A stretch of 52,028 bases of DNA, taken from Physcia stellaris. Taxonomy: Eukaryota > Ascomycota > Lecanoromycetes > Caliciales > Physciaceae. The notes under the pieces are model-generated. The model made no database searches. It was not told the origin of the DNA and saw nothing but the letters and a program-made list of their open reading frames with translations. This document shows, in pieces, positions 1 through 13,560 of the stretch (positions are counted from its first letter, which is position 1; every line of letters starts with the position of its first letter). Made by a program: the position numbers and the translations under genes. Location: the NCBI GenBank assembly GCA_018902385.1, contig JABSSW010000087.1, forward strand, positions 1 to 52,028. Reading direction: 5' to 3'.

Positions 1-1407
1 TTTTTTCAATTTTTCGAATCGTTTTTGATTTCGATAAATTTTGAAAATGTTTTGTTTTTTATTTTGCGAATCGTATTGACGTCGACGATTGCTTTTTTTT
101 TTGAATAAAACAATTTTTTTTTTATGTTTCGATTCATCGCAATTGTAACAATTTCGATTTTTTCGTCGACGAATCGATATTTTTTTTGTTTTTATCAGAT
201 TGATTTTTCGTTTTATCAAATTGCGCAAAAAAGTTTTTTTTGACGAAATTTTTGTTTTTTTGACGTTCACGATTTTCGAACGAAAAAATTTGCGAAAATC
301 GAAAACGTTTTGAAAATTCTTGATAAAATGACGATCGTTTTGCATTGACGATTTTGAACAAAATTTTTTGACGAATCGTCGACGAAATTGCATCGAATGT
401 GATAATTTTTCGTAAAATATCGTTCAAATCATAAAGAAATTTGTTTCGTTTGATATTTTCGATAACATTCAATTTTGTTTTTAACGATTCGAAATGCGTC
501 GCGAATTCATTTATCGTTTTTTTTGTTTAACATTATTGTATTTTTGATTCACATCAAAACGACGAATTTCAAAAAATTCGATATCGTTGTGAAAAAATTT
601 CGAAAAATGCGATTACGTCATCATCAATTTTTTTTGATGTTAATTGATTTTTTGATACGATTTTCATAATTCGATTGAAATCGTATCAAAAAATTGTTAC
701 GTTCAAACGATTTTGATACAACGTTTGAAAAAATAATTAAAATTTGCGTCGAAAATTTACACGACATTTCGAATTCACGATTGAAATATTTTAATATTTC
801 TGACGTTGTAAATGAATAAATTTTTGAATTTGAATTCGATAATTCGTCGAAAACGCGAACGTTTCGAAATAAATTTATTACGAAATTTTTCGTTGTCGTT
901 ATTGTCATCGTCGTTTTCGTTATTGAAAAACGTTTGTGAACGTTTTTGTTTTTTTTCAACAACGCGAATTGAATTAATTTCGTTTTTTCGAAATGACGTT
1001 GTATCGAAACGTTTGATTTTTTTCAAAAACAATTTATATTCACGTTTGTTTTTCGTTTTTTTTTTTTCAATTATCGTTTGAATTGTTCGCAATTGTGCGT
1101 AATCAATTTGATTATCGAATTCGAAATCGTCGACGTTCGTTGAAACGACGATAATACGTCGAAACGACACGCGAAAAACAACAACAATGCGTTCGTCGTT
1201 TGATGAATTTTCATGAATTGAAATTAATTCGTTTCGTTGATCGATTTCAAATTGAAACGATTTCACGATCGTGTTGTCGAATGATAATGATTGAAACGAA
1301 ATGACGATATTGTTTCGAATCACGAACGCAACGACAACAAATGTTTTCGAAATTTTAAATGACGTCATTTGATCGAACAATCGTTCACGAAAATTTAAAC
1401 GATTCAA
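1..1407 (-). pseudogene. Degraded Ty3/gypsy gag, cut by window edge
   Basis: Read on the minus strand from about 1,407 toward 1, open segments in different frames (775-1407, 624-962, 134-472) follow one another like a gag: a charged N-terminal part, a central F/Y-rich capsid-like stretch with the FRKFFRSK type of linker, then a zinc knuckle. The knuckle near 120-165 reads C-Y-N-C-D-E-S-K-H-K-K-K and then a Cys that is one frame off because of an A-run, which fits C-x2-C-x4-H-x4-C. Tryptophan positions appear as TGA stops. Protease and pol would lie beyond the left edge. No LTR was recognised to its right. Gag is the best reading; subfamily unknown. Confidence 0.5.
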
Positions 1408-4400
1408 AATTGTAAAAAAATATACGATTGAATGATCAAATGATTACAAACAAACGCAATGTTTACGAAACGATAATGAATTATCGTGATAACATTGTGA
1501 ATAATGATAAAATTGAATCGTGAAAACGAAAAAAAATGAAAATTTTCGAAATGTTATATTTTATCGATCAAAACGTTAAATTCGATCAAATTAACGTGTT
1601 TGACGATTTTGACATGACATGACATTAAATTTTGCGAATTATCAAATTTTTATCGTTAAAAATTTCGAATTATTTTTGATTTTCAAAAATTTGTTATAAA
1701 CATTAAATTTTCAAAAAAATAATTAATTTTTTTTTCGAAAAATTATTAAAAATTTTACGTTTTTTTTTCAAAATAATTTTTCGAACAATCAAACGAATAC
1801 AATTTAAAAATAATATTAAATTCGTTTTGTTACGAACATGTTTTGAAAAAAATATCGATAAAATTTTTCGTTTTTATCGAATAATTTTGAAAAAATTTGA
1901 AAATTAAAATAAATTTCGAATTCGAAAATGAAATAACAAAAAATTTGTAAAATTTTATTTTATCAAATTTTTGAATTTTTTCGATTTTTGATTTAAAATC
2001 AAAATCGACATATATAAATCGTTTCAAAATTTAAATATTAAATTTTATAAAATCAAAATTTTTTTAAAATAAAAAATAAAAATAAATTATTTCGAAAAAT
2101 TTATTTAAATTTTAAATAATTTTATTTTAAATTCAAACATTATAATTTTAAACGAAATTTCGAAATTTTAATAAAAAATAAAATTTGAAATTTTTTTTTC
2201 GAAAAATTTAAAAATTTTGAATTATAAAAAAAAACAATTTCGTTGTATAATAACAAAAAAATTTTTAAAACACGAAAACGAAAATTATCGATATTTTCAA
2301 AAATTTTCAAAAAAACAAAAATTTTTTTCATAAAAAATTACAAAATCGTCAATATAATTTTCAAATATTTTGAAATGAAATTTGTTTTTAAAAAAAATGA
2401 ATGTTATTAAATTTCAATTTTTAACATGAAAAAACGTTTTTTTTAATTCGAAAAAAATTATTATCGAATTTGAAAAAAAATTGAATAAATAAAAAAATTT
2501 AAAAAAATCGACGATTTGAAAAATAACGATTTTTTCAAAAAAATTTAAATTTCAATATAATCGACATATTAATTTTTTATTTTCGCATTCGATTTTGATA
2601 TTTATTATTCGATATTCAAATATTAACAAATTAAAACAATCGTAAAATGTTTAAAATTTTGAAATTTTTTTTTTTTCAAAAAAATTTTTTAAAAAATTAA
2701 ATAAAATTTTGCAAAAAACGAAAATCGAATTTAAAAAAAAATTTCAAAATTACATTCGAAAATAAATTTTTTCATTTTAAAACAAAAACGAAAATTTGAA
2801 TTGAATAATTTTTTCAAACGTTTCAAAAATCGAAAATCGAAAAAAAAAAAATTATCGAAATACGAATTTTGCAAAATTTTCAAAAAATTAAATTTTGAAC
2901 GTTTCGTTTTTGAAAATTTTAAATTTTGAAAAATCAATCGATTAAATCGAAATTTAATTTTGAAACATCAATCAAAAATTTAATTATTTGAATTTGAAAA
3001 AATTAAAATTCGAATAAAATTTTTGCAAAAAAAAAAAAAAATTGTTCGAAATGAATTCAATCATTTTTTGAATAACATTTGAATATCAAAATCAAATTTA
3101 AAATTTTAAAAAAGCGTTAATCGAAATTCGTTATTTTCGCAATTTTATCAAATTTAAATCGTTTTTAAAATTTAAAAACAATTTTAAAAAAATTTCAAAA
3201 TTTTCGAAAAAAATTTATTTTAAAAACGATTGAAAATAAATTTTTAAAATCAATGCAAAAAAAATTCGAAAATTTCGAAAAAAAAATTTAAAACAAATAT
3301 TGAAAATTTTTTTTTACGAATAAAAAAAATTTTCGAATTTGCAATCAATCAAAAATTCGAAATTAAATTTTTTGTCAAAACGTTAAAAAACGTTTCAAAA
3401 TTTCAAAATATTAAAAATGAAAAAACGAATTATCGATAAAAAAATTTGAAAACGTTTTTCAAAATGTTAAATCGAAACAAAAAATTTTTTAAATTTTAAT
3501 TCGTTCGAAATTTTTTCGATAAACGAAATTAAATCAATTATATTCGTTTTTCGAAATATTTGATTCAAAAAATAATTTTTGAATTAATTTTAACGTTTCA
3601 AATTTTAAAACGTTTTTTTTATTCGTTTAAAATTTTGAAATTTTCGAAAAAAATTTCAAACGATTTTCGTTTTTGAAATCATCACGAAACAATCGAAATT
3701 TAAATAATCGATAAAAAAAAACGTTACAATTTTAAATTTTTTTTTAAAAATAAAATTTTTTTTTCAAAACGTTTATTTTTTGTTTAAATTTCAATCGAAC
3801 GTAAATATTAAATAAAACGATTAATTTTTTACAATTCAAAATCGATTTCGCAATTTTTTTATTTCAATTTCAAATTTGAACGAATTTCGTCGAATTTTTG
3901 TTTTAAATAAATAAATTTTGATTGAATTTAAAAATTTTCGAAACAATTAAAACATTAAAAATTAAATTTTATTGAACGATTTTTAAAAATTTTGAATTTG
4001 AAAATTAAACGAAAATTTAAATCGAAAAAAATTTTGTTATTGACGAAATCAATTGTAATTTTTGAAATTTCGATACGATTTAAAAAAAATTTAAATATTT
4101 TTTAAAAAAAAATTCAATTTTAAATTTTCAAATTCGATTTTCGTTTTCAAAATTTCGATTCGACGAAAAATGAAAAATCAAATTCGATCGCAATTTTAAC
4201 ATTCGAAATAAAAATTTTCGAAAAATTTTGAATTAATTTTCGAAAATAATTTATATTTTTTTAAACGTTTAATTTCGAATTGAAAATCGAAACGAAAAAT
4301 AAAAATAAAATTTTTTTGAAAAAAACAAAAAAATTTTTCGAAAAAAATAAAAATTCGAAAAATTTTGTTTTCAAAATTAATTTTTAAAATTCAACATTCA

Positions 4401-7400
4401 ATTTACAAAAAAATTTAATCAAATTTTTTAAATTAAATCAAATTCAAAATCGTATTTCGATTAACGAAAAATTTCAAATGTTTTTAATTTCATTTCGAAA
4501 AAAATTTTCAAAAATAAATCAATTCAATTTATTTCAAATCGTAAAACAATATTTTTAAAAATTTGAAAAAAAATTTCGATTTTTTTATATTTAACAAATT
4601 TTGATTATTTGCGAAATTTAATTAAATCGAACGATTTATTGAAAATCAATCAAATTTAAAAAAATTTTGTTCAAATTTATCGTAATTGAATTTTTAAAAA
4701 ATAAATTATCGATAATTTAAATTTTAAATCGAAATTTCGATTCAAATTTTCAAAATACGAAAACAATCGTTTAAAAATCGAAAAATTTTGATTTAACATA
4801 AATTTAATTTTTTATTTTTTTTTATCATTAATTTTCAATTTTTATTTTAATGAAAACGAAATTTATTTTCAAAAAATCGAAAATGAAATTTATTATTGTA
4901 TTTCAAATTTTCAATTTTATGACGAAAAACAAAATTTGAAAATTCAAAACAAAATTCAATTTCAAAAATATTTGAAAATTTTCAAAATTTTTTTCGTTTT
5001 TTTCGAATTTTGTATTTTCGAAAAAAAAAAAAAAAAAAGAATTCGTCAAAATTTAATTTTTGAAAAAATTCAAATCAAATTTCAAATACATTTTCAATTT
5101 TTTTTCGTCGTTCGATTTAAAAATTTTTTCAAAAAAAAAAATGAAAACAAAATTTCACGATTTTAAAAACGAAAAAAATTTTTCAATTAAAAAAACGAAA
5201 ATTTTTAAAAACGTTTTGCAAATATTAACAAAAAAAAATTTAAAATTAAATTTGAATACAACAAATTCAAAAAAATAAAATTTAATCAAAAAATTTAAAT
5301 TTTTTAAAAAAAAAAATTTTATTGATATTTTTTTCGAAATTTAAAAATCAAACAAAAAATCGAAAAAAAAAAAAAAAATTTTTTAAATTTTTAAAAAAAG
5401 AATCAAAAAAACGATTTACGATTTTTAAACAAAATTCGATTTTTGAATCAAATTTTGTACATTTGTGATTAAAAAAAAATTTTGTTAATTAACGCAAATT
5501 TAAAAATGATTTTTTATTCAAAAAAATTTTTGTTAAAATTCAAAAAAATTTTGAAACAAAATATAAAAAAATCAAAAATTTTTCGAAAATAATTAAAATT
5601 ATTTTTTTATTAAATTAAAAATCAGAATTTTCAAAATCATCGAAAATTTATAAATTATCAAATTTCAAATATGACAAATTCGAATTTGTCATATCGTTTG
5701 AATTTATAAAACAAAAAATTTTCGTAATTAATTGAAATAAAAATTTCATTTGAATGTTAATTTTTTCGAAATTTTCGAAATAAAAATTTTCAAAAAATTT
5801 TTAATTTCGAAAAAATTTTTCAAAAATCGATATTTTTTTTATTTCGAAATCAACATTTAAATTTTGACGTAATTTAATTTTTGAAAATTTTTAAAAAATT
5901 TTCGAAAATTTTTTTAAAAATGTTCGTTTGTTCAAAATTATTTTTTATTCAACGATAAACAATTTTTTTTTAAAAAAATTTCAAAAAATAAACAAAAAAA
6001 ATCATAATTTAAATTCATTTTCAATTTTGAAAATTCAAAAAACAACGAAAAAAAAATTTAAATTCGAAAAAATTTTTCGAAATATAATAAATTTGTTCGT
6101 TTTGTTTTAAAACTTTCAAAACAACAATTTTACGCGACAATTTCAATTCGAAAAACAACAATTTTTTTTTTTGCAAATTTCAAATTTTTCAAAAAAATCA
6201 TTTTTCGATAAAAAAAAAAATTTTTTTCGTTTTTATCAAAATATTATCAAATCAATAACAAAACAATTTTTACAAAATTTTGAAAAAAACGAAAAATTTA
6301 AAATTTTTCGAATTTATTACGAAATTGAAATTTTTTAAAATCAAATTTTTTTTTAAAAATCATTAACGTTTTCGTTTTTTTTCAATTTTCGATCAATTAT
6401 TTTTTAAAACATATCATTTTTTTCAAAATTTTTTCGAAAATCGATTTGAAAAAAAATTTTTCGAAAACAAAAATTTCGATTTCAAATTTCAAAATTTAAA
6501 AATCAAAAATTTCGAACAAATATTCAAAATTCGAATTTTACGATTTTAAATTTTAATCAAAATTGATAAATTTTGAAAAAAAATCGATTTGAAAATTGTT
6601 AATTAATAAAATTTTTCGAAATAAAAATTTTTCAAATTTGATTCAAAAATTTCAATAAACGTTCAAATTTAAAACGAACAAATTATTTTGAAATTTTTCG
6701 ACGAAAAAAAAAATCGAAAAATGCAAAATCGCAATTTTTAATAACAAAAATTTGAAATTTTCAAATCATGAAAATCAAAATTTCGAATCATAATAAAAAA
6801 AATTTTTATTCGTTTTTTAAAATTTCAATTTTCGATTTCAAAAATCGAAATTAAAATCAAAACGAAAATTGAAAAAATTTCGATTTGAATTTCAAAATTC
6901 AACGAATTTGAAAATAAAAAAAAATTTGCACATCGAAAAAAAATTTTTGAAATTTTTAAAAAATTTTTCAAATTGATTTGAAAAATTTCAATTTAAACGA
7001 TCAAATTAATCAAAATTTTGATTTTTTATTTTTTTGAAATTTCGTTTTCAAATTTTTTGTTACAAAAATTTAAAAAATTTGAAAAAAACAAAAAATTAAT
7101 AAATTAAATTCAATTTTTGATATGCAAAAATTTCAAAAATTTTTTTCGCAATTTTTAATTTGTTTTCGAAAATTCAACAAAAAATTATTGTGAATTTCAA
7201 AATTTTTTTCGAAACAAATTTTCAAATTGTTGAACGAATTTAAAAATTTTCGAAATTCGATTATTTTCGAAACGTTCATTTAAAAATCAATTTGAAAATG
7301 AAATTTATCGATTTTTCAACAAAATTTATTTCAATTTTTTTATTAACAAATCAAAATTTTCAAAAAAAAAATTTCAAATAAATTTTTCGATTTCGAAAAA

Positions 7401-10140
7401 AAAATTTCAAAAAATTTTTTTCACGAATTTCGATTTCGAATTCAATTCGATTTTGAATTTTCGAACGAAATAAAATTTTTTCGAAATTTTTCAAATTTTA
7501 AATAAATAAATCGTTTTCATTTGTTTTCGTTTAATTTTTGAATAAATCGTGAATCGAAAATTTGATTTTTTTTTATTAAAAAAATCATTCAACGATCGCA
7601 AATTGAATAAATTTTAAAATTTCGCAATTTTAAACAAATATTAAAATTTTTGAAAATTCGAAAAATTTTTTAAAAAAAAAAATTTACAAAATTGATCATT
7701 CGTTCGTTTTCAATTCGTTTTAATTTGAAAAAAAAATCAATTAAATTTTTCGAAAAAAATCAAAAAAAAAAAATTTCGTTTAAACAAATTTTTTGATAAT
7801 TAAATCGAAATAAAAAAAAACAAAAAAATTCAATTTAAAAAATTTTCGAATTCGATAATGTTTTTAATTTTTCAAATTCGAAAACGTACAAATTTTCGAA
7901 ATTTTCGAAAAAATTTTTTGAATCGAAAAAAATTTTTTTTCGAAAATTTAATTTGAAAAAAAATTTCAAAATTTGTTTAAATTTTTAACATTTCATTATT
8001 AACAATTTTATTTAAATTTCCGAAATTAATCAAAAAAAAATTTGTTTTCGAAAAAAAAATCGAAAATTTTAATTTAATTGATTATCGATATTTTTAAATA
8101 CGTTTTCATTAATAAAAAAATTGCGCAAAAAATATTCATAAATTCAAAAATTTTTTTCAATTTTTATTTTCGATATAACATTTCAAAAAAATTTTTAATT
8201 TCGAAAAAACGTTGAAAAAATTAAATTTATATTTATCAAATATGTTCAAAATAATTAAATTATCATTTTTCAAAATTTTGAACATTGTTTACATTATTTC
8301 GAAAAAACAATCGTTCGTTTTTTTTAAAAAATTTTGAATAAACAAAAAAAATTTTGAACAAAAATAAATCAAAACGAATTTAAAAAATTTCGAAATCATT
8401 TGAATAAAATCGAAATTGAAAAAATTTTCAAATCGTCGAAAAATTCGTCGATTTAAAATTTTATCATTCGAAAAAATTTCGAATAAAACGTTTTTTGTCA
8501 AATTTTTTTTTTAAAAATTTTTGATTTAAAATCGAAAAAAATAAATCAAAAATATCAAAAATATTTCAAAATCAATTTTTTGAAACGTGATTTATTTCGA
8601 ATTTTGATTTCGTATTTGAAAATCAAATCGAAAATTTTTAAATTCAAAAATATGACGAAAATTGAAAATCGAATCGTAAACAAACGTAAATTTGTTCGTT
8701 CAAATTGAAAGTAATAAAAAATTTTTTTGTTTCGAAAATTTTTTCGATTTAATGAAAAATTTTATTGAAAAAACGAAAATTCGAAAACGTCAAAATTTTA
8801 AATCGAATTTTCAAAAAAAAAATTTTTAAATTGAAAATTTTTTCAAAATTTTTCGATTTCGAAACGTTGCGTTTTCAACGAAAAATTTCAAAAAAATTTT
8901 TTATTTAAAAATGAAAAATTCGAAAAAAAAATCGAAAAAATCGAAATTTGAAATTATTTCAAAATGATTCGAAAAAATTTTAATATTCAAATAAAAACAA
9001 ATTTTCGATTTGAAATTATTCAAAAAAAATAAAAAAATCGAATCGAAAAAAAAAAAAAAATTTCAAAAATAAAAATTTTGATTTCGAATTTCGAACGAAA
9101 ATTTTCGAAATTTTTCGAATTCAATTTTCGAAAATTTTCGAAATCATTCGAAACGAAATTGAAAAAAAAATTGATTAATTTTTCAAAAAAATTAAAATTT
9201 TGAAAAATCGAACGTTTAAAAAACAAAAAAAAAAAAAACGAAAAAAAAAATTTCGAAACGAAAAAATTTTTCGAAAAAAAAAAATTTGAATTGAAATTTT
9301 TTTAAAATTTTCAAACCTTCGTTCAAATCAAATTTTTAAAAAAATTTTCGATTCAAAAAATTACGAAAACGTTTTCGATTTTCGAAATTTAAAAATTTTT
9401 CAAAATTTTTGAACGTTAAAAAAATCAAAAATTTTTTGAATCAATTTTAACGATAAAAAAAAAATAAAAATTGATATCGAATTTGACGAAAAATTTCGAA
9501 ATTGTTACGTCGTAATAAATTAATAAAAAATTGTTTGAATATTCAAAAACACAAAAAAAATGAGTTTCGATTCGAAAAAAAATTTTCAAACAAAAAACAT
9601 TTGAAAAAATCAAATTTTTATTTGCAAATTGCAATTCGAATTTTCGATGTTATTATTTAAAAAAAAATCGAATACGAAATTTGAAAAAAAAATTTTTTAA
9701 TTCAAAAATTTTCGAATTCGCGTTTTAATTTCAACGACAATTTTCAAAATAACAATTTGAACAAAAATTCATTTTTTTCGATCTTCGCTAATCACAAAAA
9801 ATTTCAAAAAAAAAAAATTTAATTAAATCGTAAATTTTGAATTCGTAAATCAAACGTTTTTGTTAAAAAAAAATTTTTCGACAAAAATTTTTTCAAAATT
9901 TTCGAAACGACAAAATTTTCAATTGAAAAAAAAAAAATCGTTAAAAAAAATTTTTCAATTTCGAAGCAAAAAAAACATTTTTTCGCATTTTTCGATTAAA
10001 ATGAAAAAATTTTCGAAAATCACCAAAATTTCGATTTTTAAATTGAAAAAATTTTCGAAAATATCAACGAAAATTTTGAAATAAATATTTTTCAAATTTC
10101 AACAAAATTATACATTTAAAAAAAAAATTTTATTCAAAAA
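1408..10140. other. Extremely AT-rich stretch, no gene recognised
   Basis: About 8.7 kb built largely from A-runs, T-runs, TTCGAA and TTTCAAAA-like words. Sample lines hold about 12-15% GC. Every reading frame of 60-76 codons here is low-complexity Lys/Phe/Asn/Ile and none shows a domain. No LTR pair, tandem array or RNA gene was recognised. Most likely fully saturated, very old repeat sequence; a centromere core cannot be ruled out. Confidence 0.7.
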
Positions 10141-10770
10141 TTGTTTTTTGAAAAGAAATTTTCAATATCGAAAATGATCAAATGTTGCAAAAATTCGAAA
10201 AATTTAAAATCACAAATTAAAAAAATCGAATTTTTAATTTCGCAAAATCGGCGTTCGGCCGTTTTGAAATCGTTCGCGATCAGAAAAATTTGCCGCAGCC
10301 GCAAATTCACGATTTTCGAGTTATGAAAATTTAAATTTCGAAGTTTTCGAAAATTTTACGAAAAATTCAAAAATTTTTCAAAATAAAAAAATTTTAAATT
10401 AATTTCAAAAATTTCAATTTTTTTTCGATTCAAAAAAATTTTTAAAACGCATCCGAAAAATTCGAAAATTCAAAAATTTCGAAATTGTTAAAAATTTCCA
10501 AAATCACGATTAAATCAACCCCAATTGTTTTAATTTTTAAAAAAAATTGCAAAAAAATTTTTAAAAAATTTCGCAAACAATAATTTTTAAAAAATTTAAC
10601 CATAATCGAAAATTTGCCGAAAATTCGAAAATTCGCTTCGACAAATCGATTTTCATTTTAACGACGATTAAAATTTTCGAAATTAAAAGAAATTTTTTCG
10701 TTTTATTTTCGAAACGTTCAAAATTTTCAAAATTAACCAAAAACATCAATGGCCGCCAGGTAAAATAAAA
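10141..10770. other. Less-mutated islet inside the AT-rich block
   Basis: Here CC and GG dinucleotides reappear: TCGGCC near 10,249, GCCGCAGCC near 10,290, CCCC near 10,520, GGCCGCCAGG at about 10,750. Flanking sequence has almost none. A 61-codon frame (10,141-10,326, plus) ends in an Arg-rich tail, and a minus frame spans 10,561-10,749, but neither is recognisable. It may be a young insertion, a relic of single-copy DNA or a stretch protected from mutation. Confidence 0.5.
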
Positions 10771-11346
10771 CGTTTTTTTCGCAAATTTAGAATTTTTTTT
10801 CGTTTTCGATAAATTTTCAAAAATATCAAATTTTCAAAAAAATTAAAAATTTTGACATTTTTTCGAATAATTTTTTTTTTACGATAAAAAAAAAAAAAAA
10901 AACGATTATCGAAAAAAATTTTTTCAAAAATTCAAATTTCAAATATTTCAATTTAAAAAATAAACAAAAAATATTTATCGAATAAATTTTTCAAAAAAAC
11001 AAAAAAAAAAAAAAATTCATACGCGAATTTCAAAAATCGAATTTAATTTTTTCGTTTGAAAAAAAATTTGACATTTTCAAAAAATTTCGCACGTTAATTT
11101 AATAAACGATTTAAAATTACGATTTCGAAATTGAAAAAATAACGAACAAAATTTCGATTTTGATATATTATTAAACGTGATTTTTATTGACGCGACGATT
11201 TTTCAATTTTTAACAAAATTTAAAAAAAAAAAAAATCAAAAATTTTTTTTGATTATGAAAAAATTAAACGAAATTATTAACAACGTCAAAAAAAATTGAT
11301 CAAAATAAAATTGATTTTAATTTAATTTTCGTCGTTTTTAAAATTC
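10771..11346. other. AT-rich spacer, no gene recognised
   Basis: Saturated AT-rich sequence between the less-mutated islet and the first readable reverse transcriptase. If element A had gag and protease they should lie about here, but I cannot recognise either. Nothing else is visible. Confidence 0.6.
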
Positions 11347-11439
11347 ATGAAAACAATCGTCGAAAAATTAAAACGTAAAATTTTTGAATTTTTAAACGTT
11401 TCGAAAATGTATTCAATTCGAAAAAAACAAACAAACGTG

Positions 11440-12166
11440 AAAATTTTTTTTTATAAATTTTATTATTACAAAATCGAATTGATCGAAAAATTCAAATTAA
11501 TTGTTTCGAAATCGAATTTATTTTTTATCGTTAAAAAATTCGAAATTTTTCAAAAATATTTACACGATAATTTTCAAAAAAATTTATTAATTCAAACAAA
11601 ATTTTTATATTTTATTTATTTTATTCGTTGTTAAATCGAACGAACAATTTCGTTTGTTATTCGTAAATTATCGAAAATGAACGTCGTTATAATCAAAACG
11701 TAATAATTATTTTATTTCGTTGATCGAAAAAATTTTCGTTAAAATTATCGATTGTAAATTTTTGTTCAAATTAAATATTATATCGATTTTCAACAAATTT
11801 CGAATGAATTTACAAAACGAAAATTTTATTATTTTCATATGTTCGTTAAACATTTACAAATATTATGTATTGTTTTTCGATTTTATCAATGATTCGATCA
11901 ATTGACAACATTACATAAACAATTTGTTGTTTGAATATATTAATCATTTTTGTCAAATATATTTGAATGATATTTTTATTTACAATAAAATTCGAAAACA
12001 ACATGAACGACATTTCATTCAAATATTTCAAAAATTAAAAAAAATGAATTTTCAAATCGATATCAAAAAATGCGAATTTTTTCAAACAAAAATTTCATTT
12101 TTAAAAATCATATTATCGACAAAAAATTTACGCATAAATTTTAAAAAAAATACAAAATATTGTTAA
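11440..12166 (+). pseudogene. Element A reverse transcriptase remnant
   Basis: Reading across several open pieces gives the landmarks of gypsy RT: a HKIELIE-like start (YYYKIELIEKF, about 11,460), a K/YLHDN-FxK segment before the fingers, then QIYLNDIFIY at about 11,954 and a following thumb region with KCEFFQTKISFL (about 12,070-12,110). The catalytic Y-x-D-D box at 11,960-11,971 reads Y-L-N-D: the first Asp is Asn, as expected if TTGGAT became TTGAAT. Stops interrupt the frame. Normally RT copies the element RNA into DNA in cytoplasmic particles; this copy cannot. Confidence 0.75.
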
Positions 12167-12189
12167 TTGAATTCGTTCAACATGCATCA

Positions 12190-12700
12190 AAAAATGCAAA
12201 CGTTTTAAATTTTTGCAATTTTTATCGACGTTTCATCAAAACGTTTTCGAAATTTGTCAAATTTTTAATTCGAATAATCAAAAAAAAATTGATTTCGAAT
12301 GAATCGATTTCGTTAACGAAACATTCGAAATTTTGAAAAAAAATAATCGAAATTTCAAAAAATTAAAATTTAAAAATATTTTGAAAATCGATTTTTCAAA
12401 TTGATATTTAAATGAAATTTTATTTCAATTTTTCGAAATTTTTTATTCGATAATTTTTCAACAAAAAAAATCGAATGCAATTCGAAAATATGACAAAAAA
12501 TTTTTGAATCGATGTTTGAAAATTTCGAATTCGAAAATATCGAAATTTATCGATACAAAAATTTGAAAATTTTTTATGACAAACAAAAAATTTATTTTTT
12601 CAAATACGTTGAATCGAAATTTTAACGAATTACAATATCAAAATTCAATATCAATTCGAAATCAAAAACGTTAAAACGAATGTTTTGATTAAAATTTGAA
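12190..12700 (+). pseudogene. Element A RNase H-region remnant
   Basis: Directly after the RT there is a readable FCNFYRRFIKTFSKF segment (about 12,210), the conserved connection between gypsy RT and RNase H. Downstream the domain is badly decayed, with weak matches only to the end of RNase H (TNYNIKIQYQ-like, about 12,630). Catalytic acidic residues cannot be assigned. The call rests on position and the NFYRRFI motif. Confidence 0.5.
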
Positions 12701-12959
12701 TTTCGTTTCGTCGAAAACGACGAACGTGAATTTTATAAAAAACAAATTTTGTTGTTTTTTTCGATTGCAATTATGTTCGATTAACGTTCAAAACGATTTG
12801 TACGAACGCGTTATCAAATCAATCGAAAACGAAAATTGTATTAATTATCGTCAAATTTTGATCGATAACAAATCATCAAAAAAAAATAAATTTGCAAAAT
12901 TGTTTCGATCGAAACGAAATTTTTTTTAAAAACGAAAATTTATAAATATCAAACAAATT

Positions 12960-13560
12960 AAATTTTATGATTGAAATAATTCGTGACATTTACGATCAAT
13001 TTTTTTGTGTATATTCGAACATGAATCGTATTGAAAAATTCATTAAACGTTATTATTATTGATTTAATATGAAATTATTTATCAAACGTTATATTCGTAA
13101 TTGTCACAAATGTCAACGATCAAAATTTTCACACGATAATCGTCACGAATTGTTAATTTTATTGTCGATTTTTAATCAACGATAAATTGATATATCGATA
13201 AATTTCATAATTGAATTATTTGATTTCAAAAACAACAATGTTATTTGTATTATTATCGATCGTTTAATCAAAAAACGTCATTACGTTTTTTGCGTAATCG
13301 ATAACGATAATTTAACAATATAAATTTGCGTCAAAATATTATTACATTACGTATTTCGTATTTATGAATGATTTTTTTTAAAAATTATTTTCAAATCGAA
13401 ATAATCAATTCGTAAATCGCGTTTGAAAATTTTTTTGTAAACGATTAAAAATCAAATGTAAATTGTTAATTGTTTTTCAATTTGAAATCGATGATCAAAT
13501 CGAACGAACAAATCAAAATATTGAGATTCGATTGCGTTTATATTGCAATTATCGTCAAAA
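12960..13560 (+). pseudogene. Element A integrase remnant
   Basis: The H2C2 zinc-binding domain can be read with one TGA at a Trp position: a K-R-Y-Y-Y segment, then NCHKCQRSKF with the two Cys codons at 13,102 and 13,111. It is followed by a catalytic-core-like segment (IDISINFIIEL, then IIIDRLIKKRHYVF at about 13,250-13,300), matching the first Asp region and the D-R-L-x-K stretch of gypsy integrases. The second Asp and the Glu are not securely placed. It would insert the cDNA into the genome; here it is dead. Confidence 0.7.

Noticed and set aside
1408-11346. Many 60-76-codon frames as genes
   Set aside because: Low-complexity Phe/Lys/Asn/Ile strings, expected by chance where TAG cannot occur and base composition is extreme; no domain or codon signal.
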